DNA from: Isoetes taiwanensis
Taxonomy: Eukaryota; Streptophyta; Lycopodiopsida; Isoetales; Isoetaceae
Direction: 5' to 3'
Assembly: GCA_021234155.1 (NCBI GenBank)
Contig: JAJEKV010000077.1
Location: 2,008,827 to 2,072,826 of the forward strand
DNA: 64,000 nt
Shown here: positions 48,301 through 58,800 of the stretch, one piece after another
Numbering within the stretch: position 1 is the stretch's first letter
How the letters are laid out: every line of letters begins with the position of its first letter
Program-made: the position numbers and the translations under genes
Notes under the pieces: generated by a model
The model's input: only the letters and a program-made list of their open reading frames with translations
Told to the model about the DNA's origin: nothing
Database searches by the model: none

Positions 48301-48594
48301 ATCAGATGAGAGTGGAGATGAAGACGACATTGAGAATGTTCCAGTTCAGGATGTGGACGAACCGTTGGACTAGTCCGTGAGTTTTTCAGTTTCATACTTT
48401 GCTATTAAGCTTTTGATCTTTTTATGCATCGACATATTTACTAATATATCTAATTCTTATGCAGCACGTTTAAATTACCGGTATATGCAGAAAGTGAAGC
48501 TCGATATATGTCCACGTACATGATTCCTATACATTTGAAGGACAAAAAAAGAAAAAAATGCAAATTTGTAGATGATGAGGCACAACTAGCATAG
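42353..48594 (+). pseudogene. Multi-exon gene with beta-class DNA N4/N6 methyltransferase-like domain, decayed
   Basis: A TTGCAG acceptor precedes MVETRRSSNNFVYTSLATP (42,359). Further coding blocks lie at 42,874-43,172, which ends at a GTATGT donor, and at 46,340-46,440, 46,527-46,820 and 47,122-47,613. The C-terminal part starts with DVDIGLPYK (47,650; compare motif IV DPPY). GHLVVPEWNLCSK and DDSGFVVCFCGIKQL follow, then RYGLEKSTKVMEFILHSF (48,090), GGFALDLLA/CSMMEACALKG across a frameshift, and HYFGTEKDEVLVQSV. These correspond in order to the HPxEKPxxLMExLI, LDPFxGSGTTGxAAxxxG and GIExD motifs of PF01555-type methylases. Motif IV before motif I defines the beta arrangement. An acidic tail (DESGDEDDIE) ends at a TAG before a GTGAGT donor; a last exon-like piece ends at 48,594. 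Stops and shifts make it non-functional here. A LINE occupies one intron. Confidence 0.6.
43241..46110 (-). mobile_element. LINE (RT and endonuclease C-terminus), 5'-truncated, (TTCTA)n tail
   Basis: Read on the minus strand: endonuclease end with GSSVVDYVFAPL and DHLPLYLKLAW (46,080-45,890); linker with RQELLKWAGPS (45,250); RT with VVPIYKGGDPRPTSYQPIMV (45,180-45,110), HSTIDHIFTLR, IVAVDFAKAFDTAPR (44,940-44,890), GCPLSPTLFGLYIDQLE (44,750) and IYRDDV (44,630), a variant of the catalytic YADD; then EVASTYKYLGVEF (44,450) and VEPVLLYGVEVWGP (44,265). The 3' UTR hairpin is at 43,321-43,389 and GGTCCCATAGGCGATTGGTC runs into (TTCTA)3 at 43,241-43,257. Several frameshifts. The short-repeat tail recalls RTE-type LINEs; the clade is not certain. 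It sits in an intron of the methyltransferase-like gene. No TSD could be assigned. Confidence 0.9.
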
Positions 48595-48990
48595 AGTGCA
48601 TACTTTTGACTCTATATTTTGTTGTTTATGTTATTTCACTTATGGTGTCCACCACTCTGTTTGTCAAATTCGTTTTCTTATGATAATAGAAGCTATAGGC
48701 ATGCATTTGACACTAAATTCAACGTACATTCTTCAAATGTCAAATTTCATGTTAAGAAAGGTAGCTAGTTTGGGGCTGTTTGTATGCTTGGTTTCAATTT
48801 CAAGCGTTCAGATAAAATCTTATCTTAGTCTCAAAAAAGCCCAGAGTGCCCAAATAAAAAAGCCCATGAAAAAGATTTCCCCGCGGGATTTGAGCCCATT
48901 TTTTACCTTGTGTTCTGCTATGTTTCCGTACTGTGGGATAGATATTTTTACGCCATACCACGTGGCAAAGATCTAATAGGCACATATATT

Positions 48991-49121
<131 letters not shown>

Positions 49122-50410
49122 TGTGTTAGAAGTGATCATTACTTCACTAGATTTTTGCGACAACATCGCCCAATAATATCCACGGAGATCCCTGTGTGAT
49201 TTCTTGAGGGATATGATTGTGATTAGGCTATTTACCGAGAACTAACGGTGTGGTATCAAAGCAAGTAGATATGCTCAAGAAGGTGTTGACGGAATTTAAA
49301 CTAGTGTAAAGCACAAGTAGGTACAGAGGAGGAGGAGGAGGGAGGCCGAGGAGGAGATAAGATTATTAGATGATAATGTGGCATTGGGGCTGCCAAAGGC
49401 TGCAGTGCATTTGAGTTATTGATCAGAGAAACAAGGAGCAGTTCAATCTGCAAGAGGTAAATTGCGTAGGCTTGAATTGGCCCTTTCCAGATCTAGAATA
49501 ATATTTTAGGGATCAAGGATCAAATTCTTGTTGAAAACAAGAATCAAGTATCAAGTATCAAGTATTGTATTGTTTTAAAGTAGCATTTTTGATAGATTGT
49601 GAATCATGACTTTGAAGTATGATTTAAGCCACTTCACCCTCGAGTCAATGCTAGGGCAACCCTCCCGTCAAAGACCTTGTTTTTGTCTTTCATATGACAT
49701 TTCATATGACAGAATGTTGATCAATTTGAACCCTTCAACTGACATACAAAAATTCAGTTGATGGAAGACCATATTTCAATTATAAACTTAGAACAAAAAG
49801 GTAAGTTACATAATAGTAACTACTAATATAAATACACAGTTAAAAAGGTTAAGAGTAGCAGATGTGGGACTCTGGTTAATGTCCATTGGTGAATCTCGAT
49901 GACAAAGACAATGACGGCCTCTCTACTCGGCGAAGGTTTCGCTTTGATTGAAACATGGTGGAAAAATGAAGCCACAGAGCACTCTGATTGAAACATGGTT
50001 GAAAAATGAAGCCACAGACTCCGTCCACAGAGTCCACACACAGATGCCGTTTTGTGAAAAAGGGGGCGAAAGAACCAAAGAAAAAAAAAGCTCGAAAGCA
50101 TTACTGGGCTTATCTTTGAAAGAGCCGGTGTGCACCGGCGTGAGCGAAATGACTCGGATTTCCCAAATTGGTGGATTCGTTGAGAAATGGGAGAATGTAG
50201 GAGGAATCGGGAATGTAGAAGTTTAAAAAACAAAAAAAACTTAATGTTACCTAATTCATTATTCTATTAGAGGTAAGGTACATTAACTCGATATGCCTAT
50301 AAAATAACCCTAGTACTTATACAAAAATGAAAGGGAAATTTATATTTGCGACCTTTCAAATGACATAGACATTTTTTTCTTGCCTTTCTATATGACAGGC
50401 AAATTGATAT
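49122..50410. other. Intergenic with a 40 bp duplication
   Basis: GATTGAAACATGGTKGAAAA repeats at 49,946 and 49,986 with the same AATGAAGCCACAGA flank. No gene seen. Confidence 0.5.
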
Positions 50411-50413
50411 TTG

Positions 50414-51510
50414 TTACCCTTCATATGCAGGGCAATTTTGAACCTTAACAGATGTGTGACCAAAACCTTTTGGATCTGATGCAACATTTATATTATCTCC
50501 CACAATATACTGACAAACTTTCGAAGAGAAATGTCTAGAATTGCAATTAGAGCAAAATGTAGGTAGACCAACCCATCTAAGCTGAAGATTAATTTCTTTG
50601 CCAAAGAAATCTAAGATAGGGATGGAAGTGGGAACAGGCTTTGAGATATCCAATTGAATGTAACATTTAGGGGCCTTGTAGGGAGAGTAGTCAGTAGAGA
50701 TATAAGTTCCAATTGAGTTGAAAATGACTGAAAAGCGGTCTTCATTCCAGTAAATGGGATTAAGTTCACTCATACTGACAGATGTCATTTAAAGAAAGCT
50801 GAGGGCTCCATTTCAGAAAAATCAATTGATAGGTATCAAGTGTCGATCTGGCTGTTTTCAATAAGAAATTGGCAGTTCGAGAGTTTGCACATTCCACCAA
50901 AAGATAAGGGTAACTAAGCCAGTAGATTGAATTGACAGTGACACCTTTATTAAATTTAAGGATATGATCCCAGAGCTTGTCAATTTGGATCCCAACTTTA
51001 TCCACACATATTACAACAGCAGTAGAAGAAAGGGAGCTAATTCTTGAAGCAATTAGAGGAGAATCAAGTTTGATACCTCTAAACAGTTGAACATTTGGCT
51101 GAGTTCGAACTTGGAGGTTGTTAAATTCTTCTGTCAACTGCTGATCCGTGAGTAGAGGTTGGACAGGCCTTTGAGTTCCATAAGAAATGGGAACTCCCTC
51201 AGCATTAAGAACAGGAACTTGGCCATTGGAACCCGGATCTTTTGAAAGATTGTGCCAAGATGGAACATCTGAAGAAAAATGCTGCACGTCTTTGGAAACG
51301 AAGTTCAAGTCAGCAAAATCTCCAAATTTAAAGACCATAGAAGGATTTTGGTGATAAAAACTTAACTGGGTAAGAAGATTGGATCGTTCAACCGGAGAGA
51401 AGAGCATAAACTTATGAAGAAAAATGAGCGAATTTGCGTTTAGGGTTTTTGAAGTATTCGAGTTTTTTTTTGGGGAAAAGATTTTGAGAAATTTGAGACA
51501 TAATGAAAAA
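50414..51510 (-). pseudogene. L1-type LINE ORF1 (DUF4283 and CCHC knuckle), frameshifted
   Basis: Minus-strand frames start MSQISQNLFPKKK (51,502). After a shift there is a long frame (51,407-50,766) with the DUF4283-type stretch VNSIYWLSYPYLLVECANS and FLKWSPQLS. A second shift leads to LNPIYWNEDRFSVIFNSIGT, CYIQLDISKPVPTSIPI, LRWVGLPTFCSNCNSRHFSS and KVC (50,550-50,515), a zinc knuckle. This order is typical of plant L1 ORF1. The sequence stops at 50,414 and no ORF2 follows, so the copy is internally deleted or truncated. Confidence 0.85.
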
Positions 51511-51541
51511 GCTCAGGGTGAAACAACAGAAAGACAAAAAC

Positions 51542-51630
51542 AGAATAGAATAGAATAGAATAGAATAGAATAGGTTTTTAGCGTCCGCGGAGACCAATTG
51601 GCCTATGGGACCCAAACAAAAAGAAAGGAG
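51542..51630 (-). mobile_element. 5'-truncated LINE 3' end with (TTCTA)n tail
   Basis: (GAATA)6 on the + strand is followed by GCGTCCGCGGAGACCAATTG and GCCTATGGGACCC, the reverse complement of the family 3' end seen at 41,090 and 43,250. It lies just upstream (in minus-strand sense) of the L1 ORF1 start. Confidence 0.88.
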
Positions 51631-52600
51631 AGGTCAAAAGCAGACAAGAATGAGAAGAGGGAAGATCCTAAGGCAAAGAAATTAAAATTTAGCAAGGAAG
51701 GGTTGAGAATTAGAGATTTCACCCGATAACATACCCATCCATAGCAATTGTAGACACAAAACAACAGGTCTAGCATTCGGATTCCCCCAAAAGCTTCTCA
51801 TTGTAGACTTTAACTGTAATTCTGTGCTCAAGATTTTCTCTGTAAACTCTAGAGATACCTGTAGCAGAAATATCCTTATGACCGACAAATTCTTCCAACC
51901 AAGATTCAATTATCTCAGTTTCGAATTCGATGCAGCTCGGAGAGAAGGAGTATTCAATTTGGAATAAATTCTCTGGAAACACCTGTTTGTGAATGAAGCT
52001 GTCCCAAAGATCTGAATCTTTTCCTTTAAGAAAACCACAGATTATCTTGGATTCCTACCACAGAATTGTGAAAATTCGATTGTCCATAAGGAGTTAATTC
52101 ATTCCAGTGCTAACCCTCTACAAGGGTAGCAGGCAATTGGCACTGGAAATCGATCAATCAGAGGCAAGGTAGATCGATCTCAAGCAAATTTTTCAAGAAT
52201 TGGGATTAAACCGAAAAAAACTGCCATTTTCAAGAAAATAGGCGCACCACATTCTTTTTCCATATCATTAAGAGACGGGTTCTTCTCTTGGAATTTTTGG
52301 GTGACATATAAACAAAACTTTAGAGAATTTGCAATGAAATGCATATGTAAGTTCGTCGTCATTTAGCTGGAGTATTTGCCTAGGTCTGTATATTCTGGTC
52401 ATCAAGCTATTAGCGTACTGTGACAATCTCACACTTGTAATACGTTTGGGGTCTAAGAATGGCCTAAATTCATCAGATCTAGCAATATAAAGGTTTGTTT
52501 AGCTGGGGCTATAAGATACCTTACCATGTTTCATCAAATTACATAATCGTCTAATTATAAATCACCCAGTTATTATTTGCATCTAACAAGAATCAAATTT
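51631..52600. other. Unassigned minus-strand open frames
   Basis: Frames at 51,682-51,982 and 52,180-52,362 read as protein-like, but no domain is recognised. They may be more of the L1 on the minus strand. Confidence 0.3.
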
Positions 52601-52606
52601 GGCCTT

Positions 52607-52823
52607 TTGGGGCATGGTCTAGTGGCAAGACTCTAAACTGCCACACTCAAGATCACGGATTCAAACATGGCCAATATCGGTCTAGTAATGGGGACCTTAA
52701 AAACTCATTTTGAGTTCAAACATGGCTAACATCAGCCTAGTAATAGGGACCTTAAAAACCCATTTCGAATTCAAACATGGCCAACATCAGTCTAGTAATG
52801 GGACCTTAAAAACCCATCTTGAG
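52607..52823 (+). mobile_element. tRNA-derived SINE head with 55 bp tandem repeat of its B-box region
   Basis: TGGTCTAGTGGCAAG (A box, 52,615) and GGATTCAAACATGG (B box, 52,657) are spaced about 32 bp, as in a tRNA gene. The segment starting TTCAAACATGGC then repeats at 52,660, 52,715 and 52,770 with period 55, so the B box is present three times. The A-box core is the same as in the 25.67 kb SINE. No tail or TSD was fixed. Confidence 0.7.
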
Positions 52824-53438
52824 TACTCAAAGACCTCTTCTCATTCTCAGGTCTTTCAAGCTTTTCTTATTTTATATTTCCTTGGGAATCTTCTAATGCC
52901 AATGGACCTATTTATTTATTCGTTGATTTTTTACAGATAAATGCATTAGGTTTTTCTTTGGGCGCCATTCTCACCTATGAAGCTCGTAAAATATCTTTGG
53001 GATGAGTAGTCGAAATGGGGAAGATTAGAAATGCATAGTTGGCTAACTAATGCAAATGCTTGTTCTTTAGCATTAAAGCTTTTAGACGGCTTTCTTATTC
53101 GACACTAAAAACTCTTTCCATTCTCAAGGTATTTTGATTTTCTGATTTTTTGGAGCTCTCCGTAATGCTCTCATACTACTCAATTCAGCTCTTTATAGGT
53201 TAATCCAGTAGGTTTAGGATCGGGTGCCAGAATGTCTTTGGGTGAGTATTCCTACTGTTTTTTTTCCTGTGGGAATGACACGCAGATATAGGAAAGACTT
53301 TGGTAGGATCCTAAATTAATTGGCAAGTTATGAGTATTTTTTAAGTCTAAGGGCAAGCCTATAACAACATTTCCACAATGCTTAATAAAAGAAGCTGCAG
53401 CTTTGCATTCCATAATCTACATCCATCTGCATGTTCAA
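52824..53438. other. Intergenic, no gene seen
   Basis: AT-rich with no legible domain. Confidence 0.4.
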
Positions 53439-53874
53439 TAATGATCAATTCGTGATGAGAGAGACTGGGTCTCCCTCATTATGCGTCTCTAAAAGTTTTG
53501 GATAAAGATAATAATTTCTTCCTGGTTATGTTTGACTCTTCACTTGCGGTTGCTGAGTGCTTGTGGAGCGTGGTGTTGATCCTCTTTGGGGACATTATCT
53601 TCTATATTAGGTTTATTCTCCTGGATTCTTGCCAAGTAAGTCTGGTGCATTGCGCATGCCTTCCTGGCTTGCCTTAGAGGACTTTCCACTAGAATTGCAA
53701 GTGTCTGAGTTTATGATTGCTATTGCCAATGGATTGGGTTTGCATCTTATCCATTCTATTGTTAATGGTCCTCAAATTTGTGTATCTCTTCCTACTTGTG
53801 TTTCTATTCCCGTGGGAGTTGTACGAAGGCGGGACGACTAAGGTAAGTTCAAGCTAGACTCGTGACTAGCTCCG

Positions 53875-53914
53875 TGTCCTCCACTTTGGCTGCCGCAAGG
53901 CAGTGGGATATAGC
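53875..53914. repeat. 40 bp inverted copy of array segment in flanking L1
   Basis: GTCCTCCACTTTGGCTGCCG...TATAGCT just left of the array is the exact reverse complement of the segment ending each array unit (for example 54,049-54,088). It includes the GCAA-loop hairpin. Confidence 0.9.
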
Positions 53915-54947
53915 TGGTACTATCATTTGGACAAAAATACTCCCCAAGAGTGGACACTTGTGGATATACAACGTTTAAGGTAGCTTAAAACGTTTTATTT
54001 TTATTTTTGTTTAAGGTCCATGCTAGACTAATCTTGTACAGACTAGCTAGCTATATCCCACTGCCTTGCGGCAGCCAAAGTGGAGGACATGTATCACAAG
54101 GCCCCCAAAAATGAACTTGTATAAAAAGTTAGCATGAAAATCAGCATATATGTGGTTTTTTTATACAACAATTTATAATTTAGAAAAAAAACATGTGTTC
54201 TTCCTGGTTATGCAAAACCAATAGTGATTCATATCATATTTTTTGTACTAATTCGAAATTTACACTAATTTTTAGAAAATCATCATTAGTTTGTAAGATT
54301 GTTTTTAAGTGTACATTGATTTAGCAAAATCATTACTGGTTCATATCGTATTTAATTACATGAATTCTACAATCGTACATTGGTTTTTTGAAATCACCAA
54401 TAGTTTAAAACGCGTGTTTTATGCAATACTGATTTTGCAAAACCAATAATGGTTCATATCATACTTTTGTGTACTAATTCAAAATTTCATACTAGTTTAT
54501 AGAAATCACTATCAGTTTGTAATGTTATTTTTAAGCGTACATTGAATAAGCAAAATCATTGCTAGTTCATATCATGTTTAATTACATGAATTTTACAATT
54601 GTACACTTAGAAGATGTGCTTTATGCATACATTAATTTTGCAAATCCAATAGTGGTGATTTGTAAAGCCATTGTTACTTTGTACTATATTTAATTATATA
54701 AATTTTAGATTTTACGATGGTCTTTGGAAATCATCATTAATTTATTGAATGGTTTTTTTATATACATTTTTAATATCTCAATTTCGGATGCTTTTACACG
54801 GTAGTTGTCGATATGTATTGATTTTATATATTAGTTGTCTAGACCATAGAGATGAAACAAATCCAAAAATATGCTGGCACCTTGAACACCTGTATCTTGT
54901 GCACCATTGGGCACCCCATCATGTAATTGTTGAATGCTTCGATCCAA

Positions 54948-55213
54948 ACTTGCCCCATTGCGATGGGTCGTAACAAGCTAGGCATCGTGCGACCAGGCAT
55001 GCCAAAAGGCAAGAAACGATAGTTCGACTGCGTGATTGCATCCAAAAGCCAGAGTTACCCTATGACACATGTTTGAGAAGTCGACGATCGATTAAATGCC
55101 CGGATTGCCAAGTACATGTTATCTTTACACTATAGCACTAGGCTGGAAGTGCATTGAGTGAAAAGGTCGACTAGTTGCTGTAGCAAATCGAGTTTGGCCC
55201 TGTTAGTCATAAT
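54948..55213 (+). repeat. Direct repeat inside the CACTA-like element, copy 1
   Basis: The sequence from CCCCATTGCGATGGGTCGTA to GAGTTTGGCCCTGTTAGT recurs at 55,617-55,883 (CTCGTTGCGATGGCTCGTA ... GAGTTTGGTTCTGTTGGT). The copies are about 265 bp and about 85 percent alike by eye. Confidence 0.85.
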
Positions 55214-55616
55214 AGATGGTCCCTAAAGTAAACTAAATGCTTTGGACTCATGCGCAAGATCAAAACCCCATTCCAAGCTCGCTAAAGTGGTCGAACTGGA
55301 GGAATATACCATTTCTGTGTCGTGACCCTATGTCGAGAAAGAGGGAAATTTGGGGGTTGGCACATCCTTGCGGTCAATGTCTATTTTTTCTTTTCAGAGG
55401 TGTTTCTGGGATATGTGCTACCATTTCAACGGTGGGATTAACAAATGGAGCTGTTTTGGTACCCCAATATTTAAACACTGCTAAATATATAGGATTTAGG
55501 TTTTGGTAGCCTTCCCTATATCTGAAGGGTCGAAAGCTTGCATGCAGGGTTTCCTCGAGGGTTTGAGGAGAGATCCCAAGAGGGAGAGCAAAAAAACCCT
55601 CTGTAGGCATCGTTTC

Positions 55617-55883
55617 CGAACATGCCTCGTTGCGATGGCTCGTAACAAGCTGGACATCGTGTGACCGGACATGCCAAAAGGCACAAAGGGACAGTTCGAC
55701 TGTGCGGTTGCATCCAAAAGGCTAGAGTTACCCTATGGCACATGTTTGAGAAGTAGCCAATCGATTAATCGCCTCGATTGCAAAGTACATGCTATCTTTA
55801 CATCATAGCACTAGGCTAGAAGTGCATGAGCGAAAGGTCGACTAGTTGCCTCTAGCAAATTGAGTTTGGTTCTGTTGGTTTAC
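55617..55883 (+). repeat. Direct repeat inside the CACTA-like element, copy 2
   Basis: Partner of 54,948-55,213. The roughly 400 bp between them differs and contains a GGTTTCCTCGAGGGTTTGAGG palindromic patch near 55,550. Confidence 0.85.
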
Positions 55884-58800
55884 ATCTTCCCAAGAATCAT
55901 GAGGTTTGGTGTCAATCCGTGGAAACTTAAAGCCTTTCCATTTTTTGAAAGAATAACTGTTCAAGCAAAAGACAACCAGAAACGGTCATATTTGGCCACA
56001 CCATTTGCTTCTGCATGTAACTGAATACATGGTAGACCTTGTAGTTTTAGACTAGTTAAAGAAACTTTACTTTATTAAAACAAGTTAAGGTCAGATAGAT
56101 ATAATTCTAGCGAGGTACTGAAGACCGGTGTTTGAAGATCAGAAATACACTCAAGAAAAATTTAGCAGTTTATAAGTTGAGAGTACTAAAAAAATCTGTT
56201 CTTCGCTCCTCTAATCTATTTTTCGATGTGCTGATTTTTTTTGCTCGACATTGTTTATGCAGATCCAGCAAGCCTCTTTGGTGCAACGGCTGCTTCATTA
56301 GATGGGATTTCAGCGATTGTCAGTATGGGAGAATCTTTAAGTTGAAAGAGTTGTTTATCTCTGTCCTTCAAAAATGTACTCACAATTTTTTTGCTAATAT
56401 GAGAATGGTTGAATGACTACCAATTGTTGTCTTCTTTTTCTTCTAAATAAAAACAATGATAAATATTAAAGTAAGACTGTTTTATAATTGAACTTACCAA
56501 TCAATAATCATACATAACATCATACTTTGTAATCAAACATGTTTTAGAGCACTTAAGTTGATTGTGTTAATATATTAAGGTCAAATATCATGCGCCAATG
56601 TATGCCAAATCTCAAACTGGAAGCACTATTAAATACTATATATGAAATTAGGTATACTACACTGTTCTAAAATCGTATCGATTAATTATTTGAAATCATA
56701 GAAAAAAAACTCATTTAACAAATTTAAACCATGTCAAATTGCCATGTTATATGTTGTCCATTAATTACTACAAAATATTCGAATAATTTATCGTCAATAT
56801 ACCGAGGAAGATAGATGCGATTAAATACTGTTCTATTAAATTTGATATACTCGTATCGGATATTTTAAGTTGTTAGAAAAACTAACTGAAATAATTATGT
56901 TTTAGTACCATGGAGAAAAATAGATTAACAAAGGACGTATGAGCATCTTGAAAACCAAGTACGTTTAACACGTTATGTTTTGGTGATTAATCACCGTAAA
57001 AAATCACGATAATTATATGCTTAAAATTACCATGTCGATATACTGAGGAAGATAGATATTATCAAATATCAGTCTGCTAAACTTGACATACTAAATAGTA
57101 GTACATATTATATAGTTTAAGTTGTTATAGAAACCAATTAAAATTGCCATGTTTCAATACCATGTCACAAAATAATGTTGGCTTATCACCTTAAAAAAAT
57201 ATGTTGATGAACCATATTAAATAACTAGACATGGTTTGTAAACTTTTGAACCCACTAACATGTACTGATTTATGAATTTGATTTTCAACAACAAACCATT
57301 AAAAAAAAATCATATTGGTTCAATTTTGGGGGCCTTGTGTATAGGCTTTTAAGTTCTACCACGTCGGAGATCATCATCGTATAACCCCAATAACCAACTC
57401 CCAAAGCTAAACATACATTGGCAAGGTTTGAACCCATGACCAAATGTACATTTATTTTGGCATTACTAGGCCTATACCAACTCACCACACATCCCTTGGG
57501 CAAAACTTTTGCCTTACATGCACACTTTGTAGGCGGGGATATCTCCGCCTAAGAAGTCACGAGTATTTTTTATTTTTGTTTTAAGGTCCATGCTAGACTA
57601 ATCTTGTACGGACTAGCTAGCTATACCGCACGCCTTACTTGTGACCCAAAGTGGAGGACATGTATAGGCTTTTAAGTTCTACCACGTCGGGGATCATCAT
57701 CGTATAACCCCAGTAGCCAACTCCCCAAGCTAAACATACATTGGCAAGGTTTGAATCCATGACCAAATGTACATTTATTTTGGCATTACTAGGCCTATAC
57801 CAACTCACCACACATCCGTTGGGAAAAACTTTTGCCTTATATGCACACTTTGTAGGTAGGATATCTCCCGCCTCAAAAAGTCACGAGTATTTTTTATTTT
57901 TGTTTAAGGTCCATGCTAGACTAATCTTGTACAGACTAGCTAGCTATATCCCATCGCCTGGCGGGCAGCCAAAGTGGAGGACATGTATAGGCAAGTTCTA
58001 CCACGTCGGGGATCATCATCATTATAACCCTAGTAACCAACTCCCAAAGCTAAACATACATTGGCAAGGTTTGAACCCATGACCAAATGTACATTTATTT
58101 TGGCACTAGGTCTATACCAACTCACCACACATCCGTTGGACAAAACTTTTGCCTTACATGCACACTTTGTAGGCAGAATATCTCCCGCCTTAGCAAGTCC
58201 GCAGTATTTTTATTATTTGTTTAAGGTCCATGCTAGACTAATCTTGTACAGATTAGCTAGCTATATCCCACTGCCTTGCGGCAGCCAAAGTGGAGGACAT
58301 GTATAGGCTTTTAAGTTCTACCACGTCGGGGATCATCATCGTATAACCCCAGTAACCAACTCCCAAAGCTAAACATACATTGGCAAGGTTTGAACCCATG
58401 ACCAAATGTACATTTATTTTGGCATTACTAGGCCTATACCAACTCACCACACATCCGTTGGGCAAAACTTTTGCCTTACATGCACACTTTGTAGGCAGGA
58501 TATCTCCCGCCTTAGGAAGTCACGAGTATTTTTTATTTTTGTTTAAGGTCCATACTAGACTAATCTTTACACACTAGCTAGCTATATCCCATTGCCTTGC
58601 GGCAGCCAAAGTGGAGGACATGTATAGGCTTTTAAGTTCTACCATGTCGGGGATCATCATCGTATAACCCCAGTAACCAACTCCCAAAGCTAAACATACA
58701 TTGGCAAGGTTTGAACCCATGACCAAATGTACATTTATTTTGGCATTACTAGGCCTATACCAACTCACCACACATCCGTTGGGCAAAACTTTTGCCTTAC

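Larger units (their letters stand above)
54095..57339. mobile_element. CACTA-like non-autonomous DNA transposon, 3,245 bp
   Basis: The terminal inverted repeats are CACAAGGCCCCCAAAA(A/T)TGA-AC, 22 bp with one mismatch, at 54,095-54,116 and 57,318-57,339. TAT is duplicated at 54,092-54,094 and 57,340-57,342; intact array units read CATG-TAT-AGGC at the same point, so the empty site is present nearby. CAC...GTG ends with a 3 bp TSD fit the CACTA (En/Spm) superfamily; PIF/Harbinger is less likely. Subterminal AT-rich sequence is repetitive on both sides: AAAACCAATAGTGATTCATA-type repeats at 54,200-54,660, and ATACCGAGGAAGATAGAT-type at 56,800-57,100. No transposase gene was found. Confidence 0.93.

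Noticed and set aside
48880..48990. SINE ending in the 48.99 kb GATA array
   Set aside because: The B-box-like GGGATTTGAGCCC is near, but no A box was found and the element's head-to-tail layout relative to the 25.67 kb SINE is inconsistent.
58253..58786. Repeated, nearly identical ~70-codon minus-strand ORFs (and ~65-113-codon plus-strand ORFs) at 57.3-58.8 kb
   Set aside because: They arise because the same 320 bp unit is repeated. The frames cross the A/B-box region and a hairpin and show no protein features.
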